Below are positions 11,229-21,287 of a stretch of DNA of 64,000 nucleotides, piece by piece. The position numbers and the translations under genes were made by a program. The notes under the pieces were generated by a model. That model saw nothing but the letters and a program-made list of their open reading frames with translations, did not search any database and was not told where the DNA came from. Position 1 is the first letter of the stretch; the number at the start of each line of letters is the position of its first letter. Where the stretch lies: NCBI RefSeq assembly GCF_002803845.1, contig NZ_CP024985.1, forward strand, positions 2,356,001 through 2,420,000, given 5' to 3'. Origin of the DNA: Streptomyces lavendulae subsp. lavendulae. Lineage in GTDB: Bacteria; Actinomycetota; Actinomycetes; Streptomycetales; Streptomycetaceae.

Positions 11229-14200
11229 GTGGCGAACAGGGAAATCGGCCTGACCGGCGGTCAGACCGGCGTGTGGTTCGGGCAGCGGCTCGGGGTTCCC
11301 GGCCAGGCGTACAACGTCAGTCAGTACACCGAGATCCGGGGCACCGTGGACACGCCCGCCTTCGTGGCCGCCGTGCGCCGGATGGTGGACGAGACCGAGG
11401 CCTACCGCCTCGCCTTCCACGATGCGGAGCACGGACCGCGGCAGACCTTACTGCCGCCGGGCGACTGGACGCCCGTGACGGTCGACGTCAGCCAGGAGAA
11501 GGACCCGGACGCCGCCGCCATCGGCTGGATGGAGTCGGACCTGGACGCACCGGTCGAGCTGATCGGCGGCGCCCTGTTCAACATCGCGCTGCTCAAGCTG
11601 GCCGAGGACCGCCACTGGTTCTTCCAGCGCGCCCACCACGCGCTGCTCGACGGCTACAGCGGCACCCTGACCCTCAACCGGACGGCGGAGATCTACACCG
11701 CGCTGGTCCGCGCGGAACCCGTGCCCCCCTCCCCCGCCGGGACCCTGGACGAACTGCTCGCCGCCGAGGCCGAGTACCGTGCCTCGGACTCCTTCGCGGC
11801 GGACCGCGAGCACTGGCTCGGCCGCACGCAGCGGCGCGGGGCGCCGGTCAGCCTCTCCGACCGCACGCGTCCGGCATCGGCCAAGCCGCTGCGCTGCTCG
11901 GCCCGGCTGCCCGCCGGCGTGCTGGACGGCATCCGGTCGTTCGCCCGGGCGGAGCGCACCGGCTGGACCGCGGCCGTCACCGCCGCCGTCGCCGCGTTCC
12001 TGTACCGGCTCACGGGTACCCGGGAGGTGTCCCTCAGCCTCCCCGTGACCGGCCGCTCCACGCCGGCCGAGCGCCGGACGCCGTCCATGATGGCCAACGT
12101 CCTGCCGCTCCACCTCACCGTCACGGGCTCCGAGCCCGTGGGCGACCTCGTGCGGCAGACGTCCGCCGAGATGCGCCGGACCCTTCGCCACCAGCGTTTC
12201 CGCAACGAGGACCTGCGGCGGGAGCTCGGTACGGTCACGGAAGGAGCCGGCGGCTTCGGCCCGCTGGTCAACATCCTGGCCTTCGACCAGGGTCCGAGCT
12301 TCGACGGGCACATCGGGGTCGTGCGCTACCTCAACACCGGCCCGGTCGAGGACCTGCAGGTCGTGGTGCACCCGGAGCCCGGCGGCGACGGGCTGCTGAT
12401 CTCCTTCGACGGCAACCCGGCCTGCTACGACCCCGCAGAGCTCTCGTCCCACCTCGACCGGTTCCTCCGCTTCGTCGAGGAGTTCGCCCGGGACCGCGAC
12501 CGGAGCGTGGACGCGGTCACCATCCTCTCCGGCGAGGAGCACGACCGGCTCGTGTCGGCCTGGCCGGGGCGGTCCGTGGAGGTGCGGCCGGACACCCTGC
12601 CCGAACTGTTCGCCGCCTCCGCGGCCCGCCGGCCCGAGCACACGGCAGTGGTCTGCGGTGAGGACTCGCTCACCTACGCCGAGCTGAACACCCGCGCCAA
12701 CCGTCTCGCCCACCACCTCGTCGACCAGGGCATCGGCCCCGACACCGTCGTCGCCGTCTCCCTCCCCCGCTCCCTCGACATGGTCGTGGCACTCCTGGCC
12801 GTACTGAAGGCCGGCGGCGCCTACCTGCCCGTCGACCCCGGCTACCCCGACGACCGGGTCCGCCACATGCTCGACGACGCCGCTCCCAAGCTGGTGATCA
12901 ACGGCGCATTCATGTCGTCCGAGGGCGCGGCTCCCGGCCTCCTGCGGTATCCCGATCACAACCCCGACCTGAGGGGTGCCCTGCTGCCCGGTCACCTCGC
13001 CTACCTCATCTACACCTCCGGCTCCACGGGACGCCCCAAAGCGGTGGCCGTCACCCATGCCGGCATCCCCAGCCTGGCCGCCGACCACCTCGCCCGTTAC
13101 GGCATGACCCCGGACTCCCGGGTCCTGCAGTTCGCCTCGCTCAGCTTCGACGCCGCAGTGGTCGACCTGATCAACGCGCTCTTCTCCGGTGCGACGCTGG
13201 TCCTGCCGCCCCCGGGTCCCCTGGTCGGCCGGGAGCTCGCGGACTTCCTCGTCACGCGGGAGGTCACCCACGCGATGGTGCCGCCGGCGGTCCTCGCCAC
13301 CCTTCCCGCCGGCGAGTACCCCGCGCTGGAGGTCCTCATCACCGGCGGCGACGTCCTCCCCCGGGAGCTCGCGGCGCGCTGGGCCGCGGGGCGGCGGATG
13401 TTCAACGCCTACGGACCGACGGAGTCGACGGTCGACGCCGTGGTGGCCGAGGTACCCGCCGACGGGACCGGCCCCGTCCCGATCGGCACACCGGTCTGGA
13501 ACACGCGGGCCTACGTCCTGGACGGCAGCCTGCGGCCCGTGCCGGCCGGTGTTCCGGGAGAGCTGTACCTGTCGGGGGTGGGCCTCGCCCGTGGATACCT
13601 CAACCGTCCCGCCCTCACCGCCGAACGCTTCGTACCGGCACCGTACGGGGCTCCCGGTGAGCGCATGTACCGCACGGGGGACACGGCTCGCTGGCGCGCC
13701 GACGGCATGCTCGAATACCTCGGCCGCACCGACGACCAGATCAAGCTCCGCGGCTTCCGCATCGAGCTCGGCGAGGTCCAGGCCGCCGTCACGGAGTGCC
13801 CCGGCGTCGCCGCGGCGGCGGTGGTGCTCCGTGAGGACCGCCCCGGCGACCACCGCCTCGTCGCGTACGTCGTACCCGACGGTGCCACGCCGGTCGACAC
13901 CGCGGGCCTGGGAAGGCGGCTGCCCGGCCACATGCTGCCGTCCGCGTTCGTGACGCTCGACGCGCTCCCGCTCAATCCCAGCGGCAAGCTGGACCGCACG
14001 GCGCTTCCCGCGCCCCGGCAAGCCGCCCGCCCGCGCCGGGCCCCCCGTACGGCCCACGAGGAGGTCCTGCGCACGCTGTTCACCGAGGTCCTCGGCACCC
14101 CGGAGGTCGGGATCGACGACAGCTTCTTCGACCTGGGAGGCCACTCCCTCCTCGCGACCCGGCTCGTCAGCCACATCCGCTCCGCCCTCGGCGTCGAGAT

Positions 14201-17200
14201 CCCCCTGCGCACCGTCTTCGAAGCACCGACCGTCGCCGGACTGGCCCGGCACCTGGACACCACCGACCGGCGGACCAGGACCCCGCTCACCCGCCGCACC
14301 AGGCCCCGCACCCTGCCCCTGTCCCACGCCCAGAACCGCCTCTGGCTCCTGAACCAGGTCGAGGGGCCGAGCGCCACCTACAACCTGGCCCAGGCGGCCC
14401 ACCTCACCGGCCCGCTGGACACGGCCGCCCTGGAAGCGGCGCTCTCGGACGTGGTGGCGCGCCACGAGGCCCTGCGCACGGTCTGCCGGTCGGCGGGCGG
14501 GGACCCGTTCCAGGTGGTGCTCGACATCGCTCGGGCACGTCCCGTACTGGAACGGGCGGCCGGGGGCGAAACCGTGGAAACGGCCGCCCGCAGGCCGTTC
14601 GACCTGTCGGACGGACTTCCCCTGCGTGCCGTGCTGTTCGAAGAGGGCCCCGAGGAGCACGTGCTGCTCCTGGTCATCCACCACATCGCCGCCGACGGGT
14701 GGTCGATGACCCCCCTCGGGCGGGACCTGTCACAGGCCTATGCCGCACGGCTGCACGGACACGCACCCGACTGGGAACCCCTCCCCGTCCAGTACGCCGA
14801 CTACACCCTCTGGCAACACGAACTCCTCGACGGCGACAACGGCATCGCACCCACCCAACTCGACCACTGGCGCCACGAACTCACCGGACTCCCCGACGAA
14901 CTCACCCTCCCCACCGACCGCCCCCGACCCACCACCTCCACCCACCAAGGCGCACTCGCCCACTGGCACATACCCCCCACCACCACCCAAACCCTCCACA
15001 CCCTCGCAAAAGACACCGGGACCAGCCTCTTCATGGTCCTCCAAGCCGGCCTCGCCACCCTCCTCACCCGCCTCGGAGCCGGCACCGACATCCCCATCGG
15101 CGCCCCCGTCGCAGGCCGCACCGACACCGCCCTCGACCACCTCATCGGCTTCTTCGTCAACACCCTCGTTCTGCGCACCGACACCTCACACAACCCCACC
15201 TTCCGCGAACTCCTCACCCGCGTCCGGGAAACCGACCTCCGCGCCTACGCCCACCAGGACCTCCCCTTCGAACGCCTCGTCGAAGACCTCAACCCCACCC
15301 GCTCACTCGCCCGCCACCCCCTCTTCCAGATCATGCTCAACCTCCACGGCGATGCGGTCGGAGCCATCGATCTGCCGGGGCTGAGCACGACGGCGCGGCC
15401 GATCAACGCGATCGCGGCCAAGTTCGACCTGTCGTTCACCGTCGTCGACTCCGCGGCCGAAGGCCTGCGGGGCACCACCGAATACGCCACCGACCTCTTC
15501 GACCCGGACACCGCCCACGCCCTCGGCACCCGCCTCGTCCGGCTCCTCGAAACCGTCGCCGCCCACCCCGACACCCCCATCGACACCATCGAACTCCTCA
15601 CCCCGGAAGAACACGCACACGTACGGGACAGTTCGTCGGGGCGGTCCGTGGAGGTGCGGCCGGACACCCTGCCCGGACTGTTCGCCGCCTCCGCGGCCCG
15701 CCGGCCCGAGCACACGGCAGTGGTCTGCGGCGAGGACTCGCTCACCTACGCCGAGCTGAACACCCGCGCCAACCGTCTCGCCCACCACCTCGTCGACCAG
15801 GGCATCGGCCCCGACACCGTCGTCGCCGTCTCCCTCCACCGCTCCCTCGACATGGTCGTGGCACTCCTGGCCGTACTGAAGGCCGGCGGCGCCTACCTGC
15901 CCGTCGACCCCGACCACCCCCGGGACCGGGTCCGCCACATGCTCGAAGACGCCGGCGCCGGCCTCGTGCTCGACGCCGACGCCCTGGCCCGCCTCGACCT
16001 GACCCAGCGGCCCGACCACGACGTCGACCTCGGGAACCGGCTCACACCGGACCACCTCGCCTACGTGATCTACACCTCCGGCTCCACCGGGCGGCCCAAG
16101 GGCGTGGCGATCCCGCACGGCGGCATCGTCAACCGGCTCGCCTGGATGCAGGGGGAGTACGGCCTCACCCCCGAGGACCGGGTCCTCCAGAAGACCCCGT
16201 TCACCTTCGACGTCTCGGTGTGGGAGTTCTTCTGGCCCCTCCTGGAGGGTGCCACCCTGGTCGTCGCACGGCCGGACGGGCACAAGGACCCGCTCTATCT
16301 GGCGCGCCTCATCCGCTCGGAGGGCGTGACAACCGCGCACTTCGTGCCCTCGATGCTCCAGGTGTTCCTGCACGAGCCGGAGGCATCGCGGTGCAGCAGC
16401 CTGCGGCACGTGATGTGCAGCGGTGAAGCGCTCCCGCGGGACCTCCAGGACGAGTTCCTGAACGTCCTGGACGGCGTGCCCCTGCACAACCTGTACGGCC
16501 CCACCGAGGTCTCCGTCGACGTCACGTCCTGGGAGTGCCGGGCCGAGCCCGGTGCCACCTCCGTCCCGATCGGCCGTCCGATCTGGAACACCGGAGCCCT
16601 CGTCCTCGACGAGGGCCTGCGGCCGGTGCCGACGGGCGTGCCCGGGGAGCTGTACCTGTCGGGGGCGGGCCTCGCCCGTGGTTACCTCAACCGTTCCGCC
16701 CTCACCGCCGAACGCTTCGTACCGGCACCGTTCGGGGCTCCGGGTGAGCGCATGTACCGCACCGGAGACATCGCCCGGCTCCGCCCCGACGGAGTCCTCG
16801 AATACCTCGGCCGCACCGACCACCAGGTCAAGATCCGCGGCATCCGCATCGAACTCGGAGAGATCCAGGCCGTCCTCACCACCTGCCCCGGCATCGCCCG
16901 AGCAGCAGTCATCGCACGCGAAGACACCCCCGGAAACCCCCGCCTCGTCGCCTACGTCGTCCCCGACGGCACCACACCGGTCGACACCACCGGCCTACGC
17001 CACACCCTCCCCGCACACATGCTCCCCACCGCCATCGTCACCCTCGACGCCCTCCCCCTCACCCCCAACGGAAAACTCGACCGCACGTCACTCCCCGCAC
17101 CGCAGACCGCTGCACGAGCGCGCCGGGCCCCCCGTACCGCGGGTGAGGAGGCCCTGCACTCCCTGTTCGTCAGCACGCTCGGCACCGCGGAGGTCGGGAT

Positions 17201-20200
17201 CGACGACAGCTTCTTCGACCTGGGAGGCCACTCCCTCCTCGCGACCCGGCTCGTCAGCCACATCCGCTCCGCCCTCGGCGTCGAGATCCCCCTGCGCACC
17301 GTCTTCGAAGCACCGACCGTCGCCGGACTGGCCCGGCACCTGGACACCACCGACCGGCGGACCAGGACCCCGCTCACCCGCCGCACCAGGCCCCGCACCC
17401 TGCCCCTGTCCCACGCCCAGAAGCGCCTCTGGCTCCTGAACGAGATCGAGGGACCCAACTCCGCCTACACCGTTCCGGTGGCGGTCGCGCTCTCCGGGCC
17501 GGTCGACGCCGATGCGCTCCGGGCCGCCCTCCGTGATCTCGCCGTCCGCCACGAGAGCCTGCGCACGGTCTTCGGCCTGGACGACGAAGGTCCCTTCCAG
17601 CTGGTCCGCGATGCCGGTGCCGCGCGCCGGCTGCCGCTCGAACAGGTCGGGGTCGCCCCGGACGAGCTGGACCGCATGCTGGCCGAGTACCGTGGCCGCC
17701 CCTTCGATCTGGAAGCCGATCTCCCGGTCCGGGCAGTGCTGTTCACCGTGAACCCCGAGGAGCACGTGCTGCTCCTGGTCATCCACCACATCGCCGCCGA
17801 CGGGTGGTCCCTGGCACCCCTCGGGCAGGACCTGTCACAGGCCTACGCCGCACGGCTGCACGGACACGCACCCGACTGGGAACCCCTCCCCGTCCAGTAC
17901 GCCGACTACACCCTCTGGCAACACGAACTCCTCGACGGCGACAACGGCATCGCACCCACCCAACTCGACCACTGGCGCCACGAACTCACCGGACTCCCCG
18001 ACGAACTCACCCTCCCCACCGACCGCCCCCGACCCACCACCTCCACCCACCAAGGCGCACTCGCCCACTGGCACATACCCCCCACCACCACCCAAACCCT
18101 CCACACCCTCGCAAAAGACACCGGGACCAGCCTCTTCATGGTCCTCCAAGCCGGCCTCGCCACCCTCCTCACCCGCCTCGGAGCCGGCACCGACATCCCC
18201 ATCGGCGCCCCCGTCGCAGGCCGCACCGACACCGCCCTCGACCACCTCATCGGCTTCTTCGTCAACACCCTCGTTCTGCGCACCGACACCTCACACAACC
18301 CCACCTTCCGCGAACTCCTCACCCGCGTCCGGGAAACCGACCTCCGCGCCTACGCCCACCAGGACCTCCCCTTCGAACGCCTCGTCGAAGACCTCAACCC
18401 CACCCGCTCACTCGCCCGCCACCCCCTCTTCCAGATCATGCTCAATCTCCAGAACAACGCCGAGGCGGTCCTGGAGCTGCCCGGGACGCGGGTGGCCCCC
18501 CTGCCGCTGACGGGCGGTGCGGCCAAGTTCGACCTGTCGTTCACCGTCGTCGACTCCGCGGCCGAAGGTCTGCGGGGCACCACCGAATACGCCACCGACC
18601 TCTTCGACCCGGACACCGCCCACGCCCTCGGCACCCGCCTCGTCCGGCTCCTCGAAACCGTCGCCGCCCACCCCGACACCCCCATCGACACCATCGAACT
18701 CCTCACCCCGGAAGAACACGCACACCTCCTCGACCACGCGTCGGGGCCCTCCCGGGAGACTCCGCCGGACACCCTGCCCGATCTCTTCGAGGCCGCGGTC
18801 GCCCGGACGCCCGACGCCCCGGCACTGCAGTTCGGTGAGGACACGCTCACCTACGCCGAGCTCAACGCCCGCGCCAACCGTCTCGCCCACCACCTCGTCG
18901 ACCAGGGCATCGGCCCCGACACCGTCGTCGCCGTCTGCCTGCCCCGCTCCCTCGACATGGTCGTGGCCGTGCTCGCCGTGCTGAAGGCCGGCGGCGCCTA
19001 CCTGCCCGTCGACCCCGACCACCCCCGGGACCGGGTCCGCCACATGCTCGAAGACGCCGGCGCCGGCCTCGTGCTCGACGCCGACGCCCTGGCCCGCCTC
19101 GACCTGACCCAGCGGCCCGACCACGACGTCGACCGCGTCGGCCGGCTGCACCAGGACAACCTCGCCTACGTGATCTACACCTCCGGCTCCACCGGACGGC
19201 CCAAGGGCGTGGCGATCCCGCACCGGGGGGTGGTCGGCTACCTCTCCTACCTGCACGGCCTGACCGGGCTGACGGCGCAGGACACGGTGCTGAACCTGGC
19301 CTCGCTCTCGTTCGACCCCTCCGTGCGCGACGTCTTCGGCACGCTCACCGCGGGCGCCCGGCTCGTGCTGGTGCCGCCCGAGGCCGCCAAGGATCCGTAC
19401 GCCCTGCTGGCGGCCCTGGACCGGCACGAGGTCAGCGTGCTGCTGTCCCTCGTCCCGACCGTGCTCGGCGCGCTCGCGGAGGCGGCGCGGGACAGCGGTA
19501 CCGGTCCGCTGGCCGGGCTGCGGCTCGGTCTCGTCAGCGGTGAGGCGCTGACCGGCGGCCATGTGGCCCTGGCGGCCTCGGTCGGCGCGGACTGGCGGTT
19601 GGTCAACCAGTACGGGCCGACGGAATCCACCATGACGGTGACGTACCAGCCCGTCGACCCCTCGACGGCTCCTGAGGCCCTGGTCCCGATCGGACGCCCG
19701 ATCCCGAACGCCCGGTGCTACGTCCTCGACGACGGGCTGCGGCCCGTACCGCCCGGCGTTCCGGGAGAACTCCACCTGGCGGGCGGTGACCTCGCCCGCG
19801 GCTACGCCAACCGGCCGGAGCTGACGGCGAGCCGGTTCCTCCCCGATCCGTTCGGGGCTCCGGGTGAGCGCATGTACCGCACCGGAGACATCGCCCGGCT
19901 CCGCCCCGACGGAGTCCTCGAATACCTCGGCCGCACCGACCACCAGGTCAAGATCCGCGGCATCCGCATCGAACTCGGAGAGATCCAGGCCGTCCTCACC
20001 ACCTGCCCCGGCATCGCCCGAGCAGCAGTCATCGCACGCGAAGACACCCCCGGAAACCCCCGCCTCGTCGCCTACGTCGTCCCCGACGGCACCACACCGG
20101 TCGACACCACCGGCCTACGCCACACCCTCCCCGCACACATGCTCCCCACCGCCATCGTCACCCTCGACGCCCTCCCCCTCACCCCCAACGGAAAACTCGA

Positions 20201-21287
20201 CCGCACGTCACTCCCCGCACCCCGGGAGACGGCCCGCGCGGGACGCGAACCCGCCACCGAACGCGAGGCCGTCCTGCACGGCGTCTTCGCCGAGGTACTG
20301 GGCCGGACCGGCTTCGGAGTCGACGAAGGCTTCTTCGACCTCGGCGGCCACTCCCTCCTCGCGGCCCGCCTGATACACCGCGTACGCGGGGCCACGGGTG
20401 TGGAACTGCCCCTGCGGGCGGTGTTCGAGGCACCGAGCGTGGCCGGGCTGGCCGGCTGGATGGACGGCGGGAGCACCCGGAGCAGCGCACTGGACGTGCT
20501 GCTCCCGGTCCGCGCCTCCGGCAGTGCCGACCCGCTGTTCTGCGTACACCCCGTGGGCGGCCTGGGCTGGTGCTACACGCGCTTCGTCCCGTACCTGGCA
20601 CCGGACCAGCCCGTCTATGCGCTCCAGGCACGGGGCATCACCGAGCCCGACCGCCTGCCGACGGACATCGAGCAGCTCGTCGACGACTACGTCGAGCAGA
20701 TCCGCACGGTCCGGCCCAACGGTCCGTACCGGCTGCTGGGCTGGTCGTTCGGCGGGAACGTGGCGCACGCGATGGCGGTGCGGCTGCAGGAGCTCGGGGA
20801 GGAGGTCTCGCTGCTCGCCCTGCTCGACTCCTGCCCGAGCGATCTGCTGGAGCAGCTTGATCCGGATGCCGAACGGGAGCGCATGGACGCTTTGATGGCC
20901 CAGTTCGGCGAAGGGGTCGAGGCCATGCAACAGGGGCTGGCGGAGGACTCCGAACTGGCCGGGGTCATGAACCGGGAGGTGAGCGTCCTGCAGGAACTGA
21001 CCGTCGCCGAGACCACCGCGATGCGGGACGCGTCGGTCCACAGCAGTCTGATCCTGCGGAAGTACCGCACCCGGCGGTTCGACGGCGACCTCCTGTACTT
21101 CACCGCGCTGCTGGAGCGGCCCGAGGGCACCCCCGATGTGACGGCGTGGGAGCCGTACGTCAGCGGGACCATCCGCAACCATCCGGTCCGGGCCAGCCAC
21201 GCGGGGATGATGGACGCGGCGCCGGTCGCGGAGATCGCCCGTGTGGTGGCCGGGGTGCTCGGGCAGGCGGAAGGGGCCGAAGCGTGA
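11229..21287 (+). CDS. Three-module non-ribosomal peptide synthetase (C-A-T-C-A-T-C-A-T-TE)
   Basis: A 3352-residue peptide assembly line. C1 ~5-430 (active HHALLDG), A1 ~447-928, T1 (Ser973), C2 ~1027-1457 (HHIAADG), A2 ~1471-1954, T2 (Ser2002), C3 ~2057-2495, A3 ~2506-2996, T3 (Ser3042), type I thioesterase ~3088-3352 (GWSFGG, Ser3173). No epimerase or methyltransferase is seen. Pocket residues read by eye are: A1 D-A-V-M-I-G-A-V-D-K (unassigned), A2 D-V-W-H-M-S-L-V-D-K (one change from the Ser code), A3 D-P-R-S-L-S-Q-M-T-K (no known match). C1 resembles the EntF type that takes an acyl or aryl starter, but no such starter genes and no MbtH gene are near. The product may be an N-capped X-Ser-Y peptide released by the TE. 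The GTG start follows GAGGGAAAC. Confidence 0.95.
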   Translation: MANREIGLTGGQTGVWFGQRLGVPGQAYNVSQYTEIRGTVDTPAFVAAVRRMVDETEAYRLAFHDAEHGPRQTLLPPGDWTPVTVDVSQEKDPDAAAIGWMESDLDAPVELIGGALFNIALLKLAEDRHWFFQRAHHALLDGYSGTLTLNRTAEIYTALVRAEPVPPSPAGTLDELLAAEAEYRASDSFAADREHWLGRTQRRGAPVSLSDRTRPASAKPLRCSARLPAGVLDGIRSFARAERTGWTAAVTAAVAAFLYRLTGTREVSLSLPVTGRSTPAERRTPSMMANVLPLHLTVTGSEPVGDLVRQTSAEMRRTLRHQRFRNEDLRRELGTVTEGAGGFGPLVNILAFDQGPSFDGHIGVVRYLNTGPVEDLQVVVHPEPGGDGLLISFDGNPACYDPAELSSHLDRFLRFVEEFARDRDRSVDAVTILSGEEHDRLVSAWPGRSVEVRPDTLPELFAASAARRPEHTAVVCGEDSLTYAELNTRANRLAHHLVDQGIGPDTVVAVSLPRSLDMVVALLAVLKAGGAYLPVDPGYPDDRVRHMLDDAAPKLVINGAFMSSEGAAPGLLRYPDHNPDLRGALLPGHLAYLIYTSGSTGRPKAVAVTHAGIPSLAADHLARYGMTPDSRVLQFASLSFDAAVVDLINALFSGATLVLPPPGPLVGRELADFLVTREVTHAMVPPAVLATLPAGEYPALEVLITGGDVLPRELAARWAAGRRMFNAYGPTESTVDAVVAEVPADGTGPVPIGTPVWNTRAYVLDGSLRPVPAGVPGELYLSGVGLARGYLNRPALTAERFVPAPYGAPGERMYRTGDTARWRADGMLEYLGRTDDQIKLRGFRIELGEVQAAVTECPGVAAAAVVLREDRPGDHRLVAYVVPDGATPVDTAGLGRRLPGHMLPSAFVTLDALPLNPSGKLDRTALPAPRQAARPRRAPRTAHEEVLRTLFTEVLGTPEVGIDDSFFDLGGHSLLATRLVSHIRSALGVEIPLRTVFEAPTVAGLARHLDTTDRRTRTPLTRRTRPRTLPLSHAQNRLWLLNQVEGPSATYNLAQAAHLTGPLDTAALEAALSDVVARHEALRTVCRSAGGDPFQVVLDIARARPVLERAAGGETVETAARRPFDLSDGLPLRAVLFEEGPEEHVLLLVIHHIAADGWSMTPLGRDLSQAYAARLHGHAPDWEPLPVQYADYTLWQHELLDGDNGIAPTQLDHWRHELTGLPDELTLPTDRPRPTTSTHQGALAHWHIPPTTTQTLHTLAKDTGTSLFMVLQAGLATLLTRLGAGTDIPIGAPVAGRTDTALDHLIGFFVNTLVLRTDTSHNPTFRELLTRVRETDLRAYAHQDLPFERLVEDLNPTRSLARHPLFQIMLNLHGDAVGAIDLPGLSTTARPINAIAAKFDLSFTVVDSAAEGLRGTTEYATDLFDPDTAHALGTRLVRLLETVAAHPDTPIDTIELLTPEEHAHVRDSSSGRSVEVRPDTLPGLFAASAARRPEHTAVVCGEDSLTYAELNTRANRLAHHLVDQGIGPDTVVAVSLHRSLDMVVALLAVLKAGGAYLPVDPDHPRDRVRHMLEDAGAGLVLDADALARLDLTQRPDHDVDLGNRLTPDHLAYVIYTSGSTGRPKGVAIPHGGIVNRLAWMQGEYGLTPEDRVLQKTPFTFDVSVWEFFWPLLEGATLVVARPDGHKDPLYLARLIRSEGVTTAHFVPSMLQVFLHEPEASRCSSLRHVMCSGEALPRDLQDEFLNVLDGVPLHNLYGPTEVSVDVTSWECRAEPGATSVPIGRPIWNTGALVLDEGLRPVPTGVPGELYLSGAGLARGYLNRSALTAERFVPAPFGAPGERMYRTGDIARLRPDGVLEYLGRTDHQVKIRGIRIELGEIQAVLTTCPGIARAAVIAREDTPGNPRLVAYVVPDGTTPVDTTGLRHTLPAHMLPTAIVTLDALPLTPNGKLDRTSLPAPQTAARARRAPRTAGEEALHSLFVSTLGTAEVGIDDSFFDLGGHSLLATRLVSHIRSALGVEIPLRTVFEAPTVAGLARHLDTTDRRTRTPLTRRTRPRTLPLSHAQKRLWLLNEIEGPNSAYTVPVAVALSGPVDADALRAALRDLAVRHESLRTVFGLDDEGPFQLVRDAGAARRLPLEQVGVAPDELDRMLAEYRGRPFDLEADLPVRAVLFTVNPEEHVLLLVIHHIAADGWSLAPLGQDLSQAYAARLHGHAPDWEPLPVQYADYTLWQHELLDGDNGIAPTQLDHWRHELTGLPDELTLPTDRPRPTTSTHQGALAHWHIPPTTTQTLHTLAKDTGTSLFMVLQAGLATLLTRLGAGTDIPIGAPVAGRTDTALDHLIGFFVNTLVLRTDTSHNPTFRELLTRVRETDLRAYAHQDLPFERLVEDLNPTRSLARHPLFQIMLNLQNNAEAVLELPGTRVAPLPLTGGAAKFDLSFTVVDSAAEGLRGTTEYATDLFDPDTAHALGTRLVRLLETVAAHPDTPIDTIELLTPEEHAHLLDHASGPSRETPPDTLPDLFEAAVARTPDAPALQFGEDTLTYAELNARANRLAHHLVDQGIGPDTVVAVCLPRSLDMVVAVLAVLKAGGAYLPVDPDHPRDRVRHMLEDAGAGLVLDADALARLDLTQRPDHDVDRVGRLHQDNLAYVIYTSGSTGRPKGVAIPHRGVVGYLSYLHGLTGLTAQDTVLNLASLSFDPSVRDVFGTLTAGARLVLVPPEAAKDPYALLAALDRHEVSVLLSLVPTVLGALAEAARDSGTGPLAGLRLGLVSGEALTGGHVALAASVGADWRLVNQYGPTESTMTVTYQPVDPSTAPEALVPIGRPIPNARCYVLDDGLRPVPPGVPGELHLAGGDLARGYANRPELTASRFLPDPFGAPGERMYRTGDIARLRPDGVLEYLGRTDHQVKIRGIRIELGEIQAVLTTCPGIARAAVIAREDTPGNPRLVAYVVPDGTTPVDTTGLRHTLPAHMLPTAIVTLDALPLTPNGKLDRTSLPAPRETARAGREPATEREAVLHGVFAEVLGRTGFGVDEGFFDLGGHSLLAARLIHRVRGATGVELPLRAVFEAPSVAGLAGWMDGGSTRSSALDVLLPVRASGSADPLFCVHPVGGLGWCYTRFVPYLAPDQPVYALQARGITEPDRLPTDIEQLVDDYVEQIRTVRPNGPYRLLGWSFGGNVAHAMAVRLQELGEEVSLLALLDSCPSDLLEQLDPDAERERMDALMAQFGEGVEAMQQGLAEDSELAGVMNREVSVLQELTVAETTAMRDASVHSSLILRKYRTRRFDGDLLYFTALLERPEGTPDVTAWEPYVSGTIRNHPVRASHAGMMDAAPVAEIARVVAGVLGQAEGAEA
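12566..12840 (+). repeat. NRPS intragenic repeat, A1 copy (pairs with 15638-15912)
   Basis: About 275 bp covering the N-terminal part of the A domain. It is matched by the A2 copy 3072 bp downstream with only three differences seen by eye. A shorter version recurs in A3. Confidence 0.8.
14101..14335 (+). repeat. NRPS intragenic repeat, T1-to-C2 copy (identical to 17188-17422)
   Basis: 235 bp spanning the carrier domain and the linker into the next C domain. I found no difference from the copy 3087 bp downstream; divergence begins sharply at the next base. Confidence 0.85.
14725..15341 (+). repeat. NRPS intragenic repeat, C2 copy (near-identical to 17830-18446)
   Basis: About 617 bp of the C domain. 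It has a composition unlike its surroundings, very rich in CCC/ACC/CAC codons with little G. The partner lies 3105 bp downstream, with one difference near the left edge. A further ~206 bp (15416-15621) repeats at 18521-18726 after a short divergent gap. Confidence 0.88.
16728..17101 (+). repeat. NRPS intragenic repeat, A2 C-terminal copy (identical to 19848-20221)
   Basis: About 374 bp encoding the C-terminal part of the adenylation domain, identical to A3 at an offset of 3120 bp. The substrate-pocket segments between the repeats differ completely. Confidence 0.88.
17830..18446 (+). repeat. NRPS intragenic repeat, C3 copy (partner of 14725-15341)
   Basis: Second copy of the G-poor C-domain tract described at 14725. 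Its unusual codon choice is shared with the first copy, not with the neighbouring sequence of this gene. Confidence 0.88.

Noticed and set aside
11229..21287. An epimerization or methyltransferase domain in the NRPS
   Set aside because: All inter-module regions run directly from carrier domain to condensation domain; no extra motif or length for such domains.
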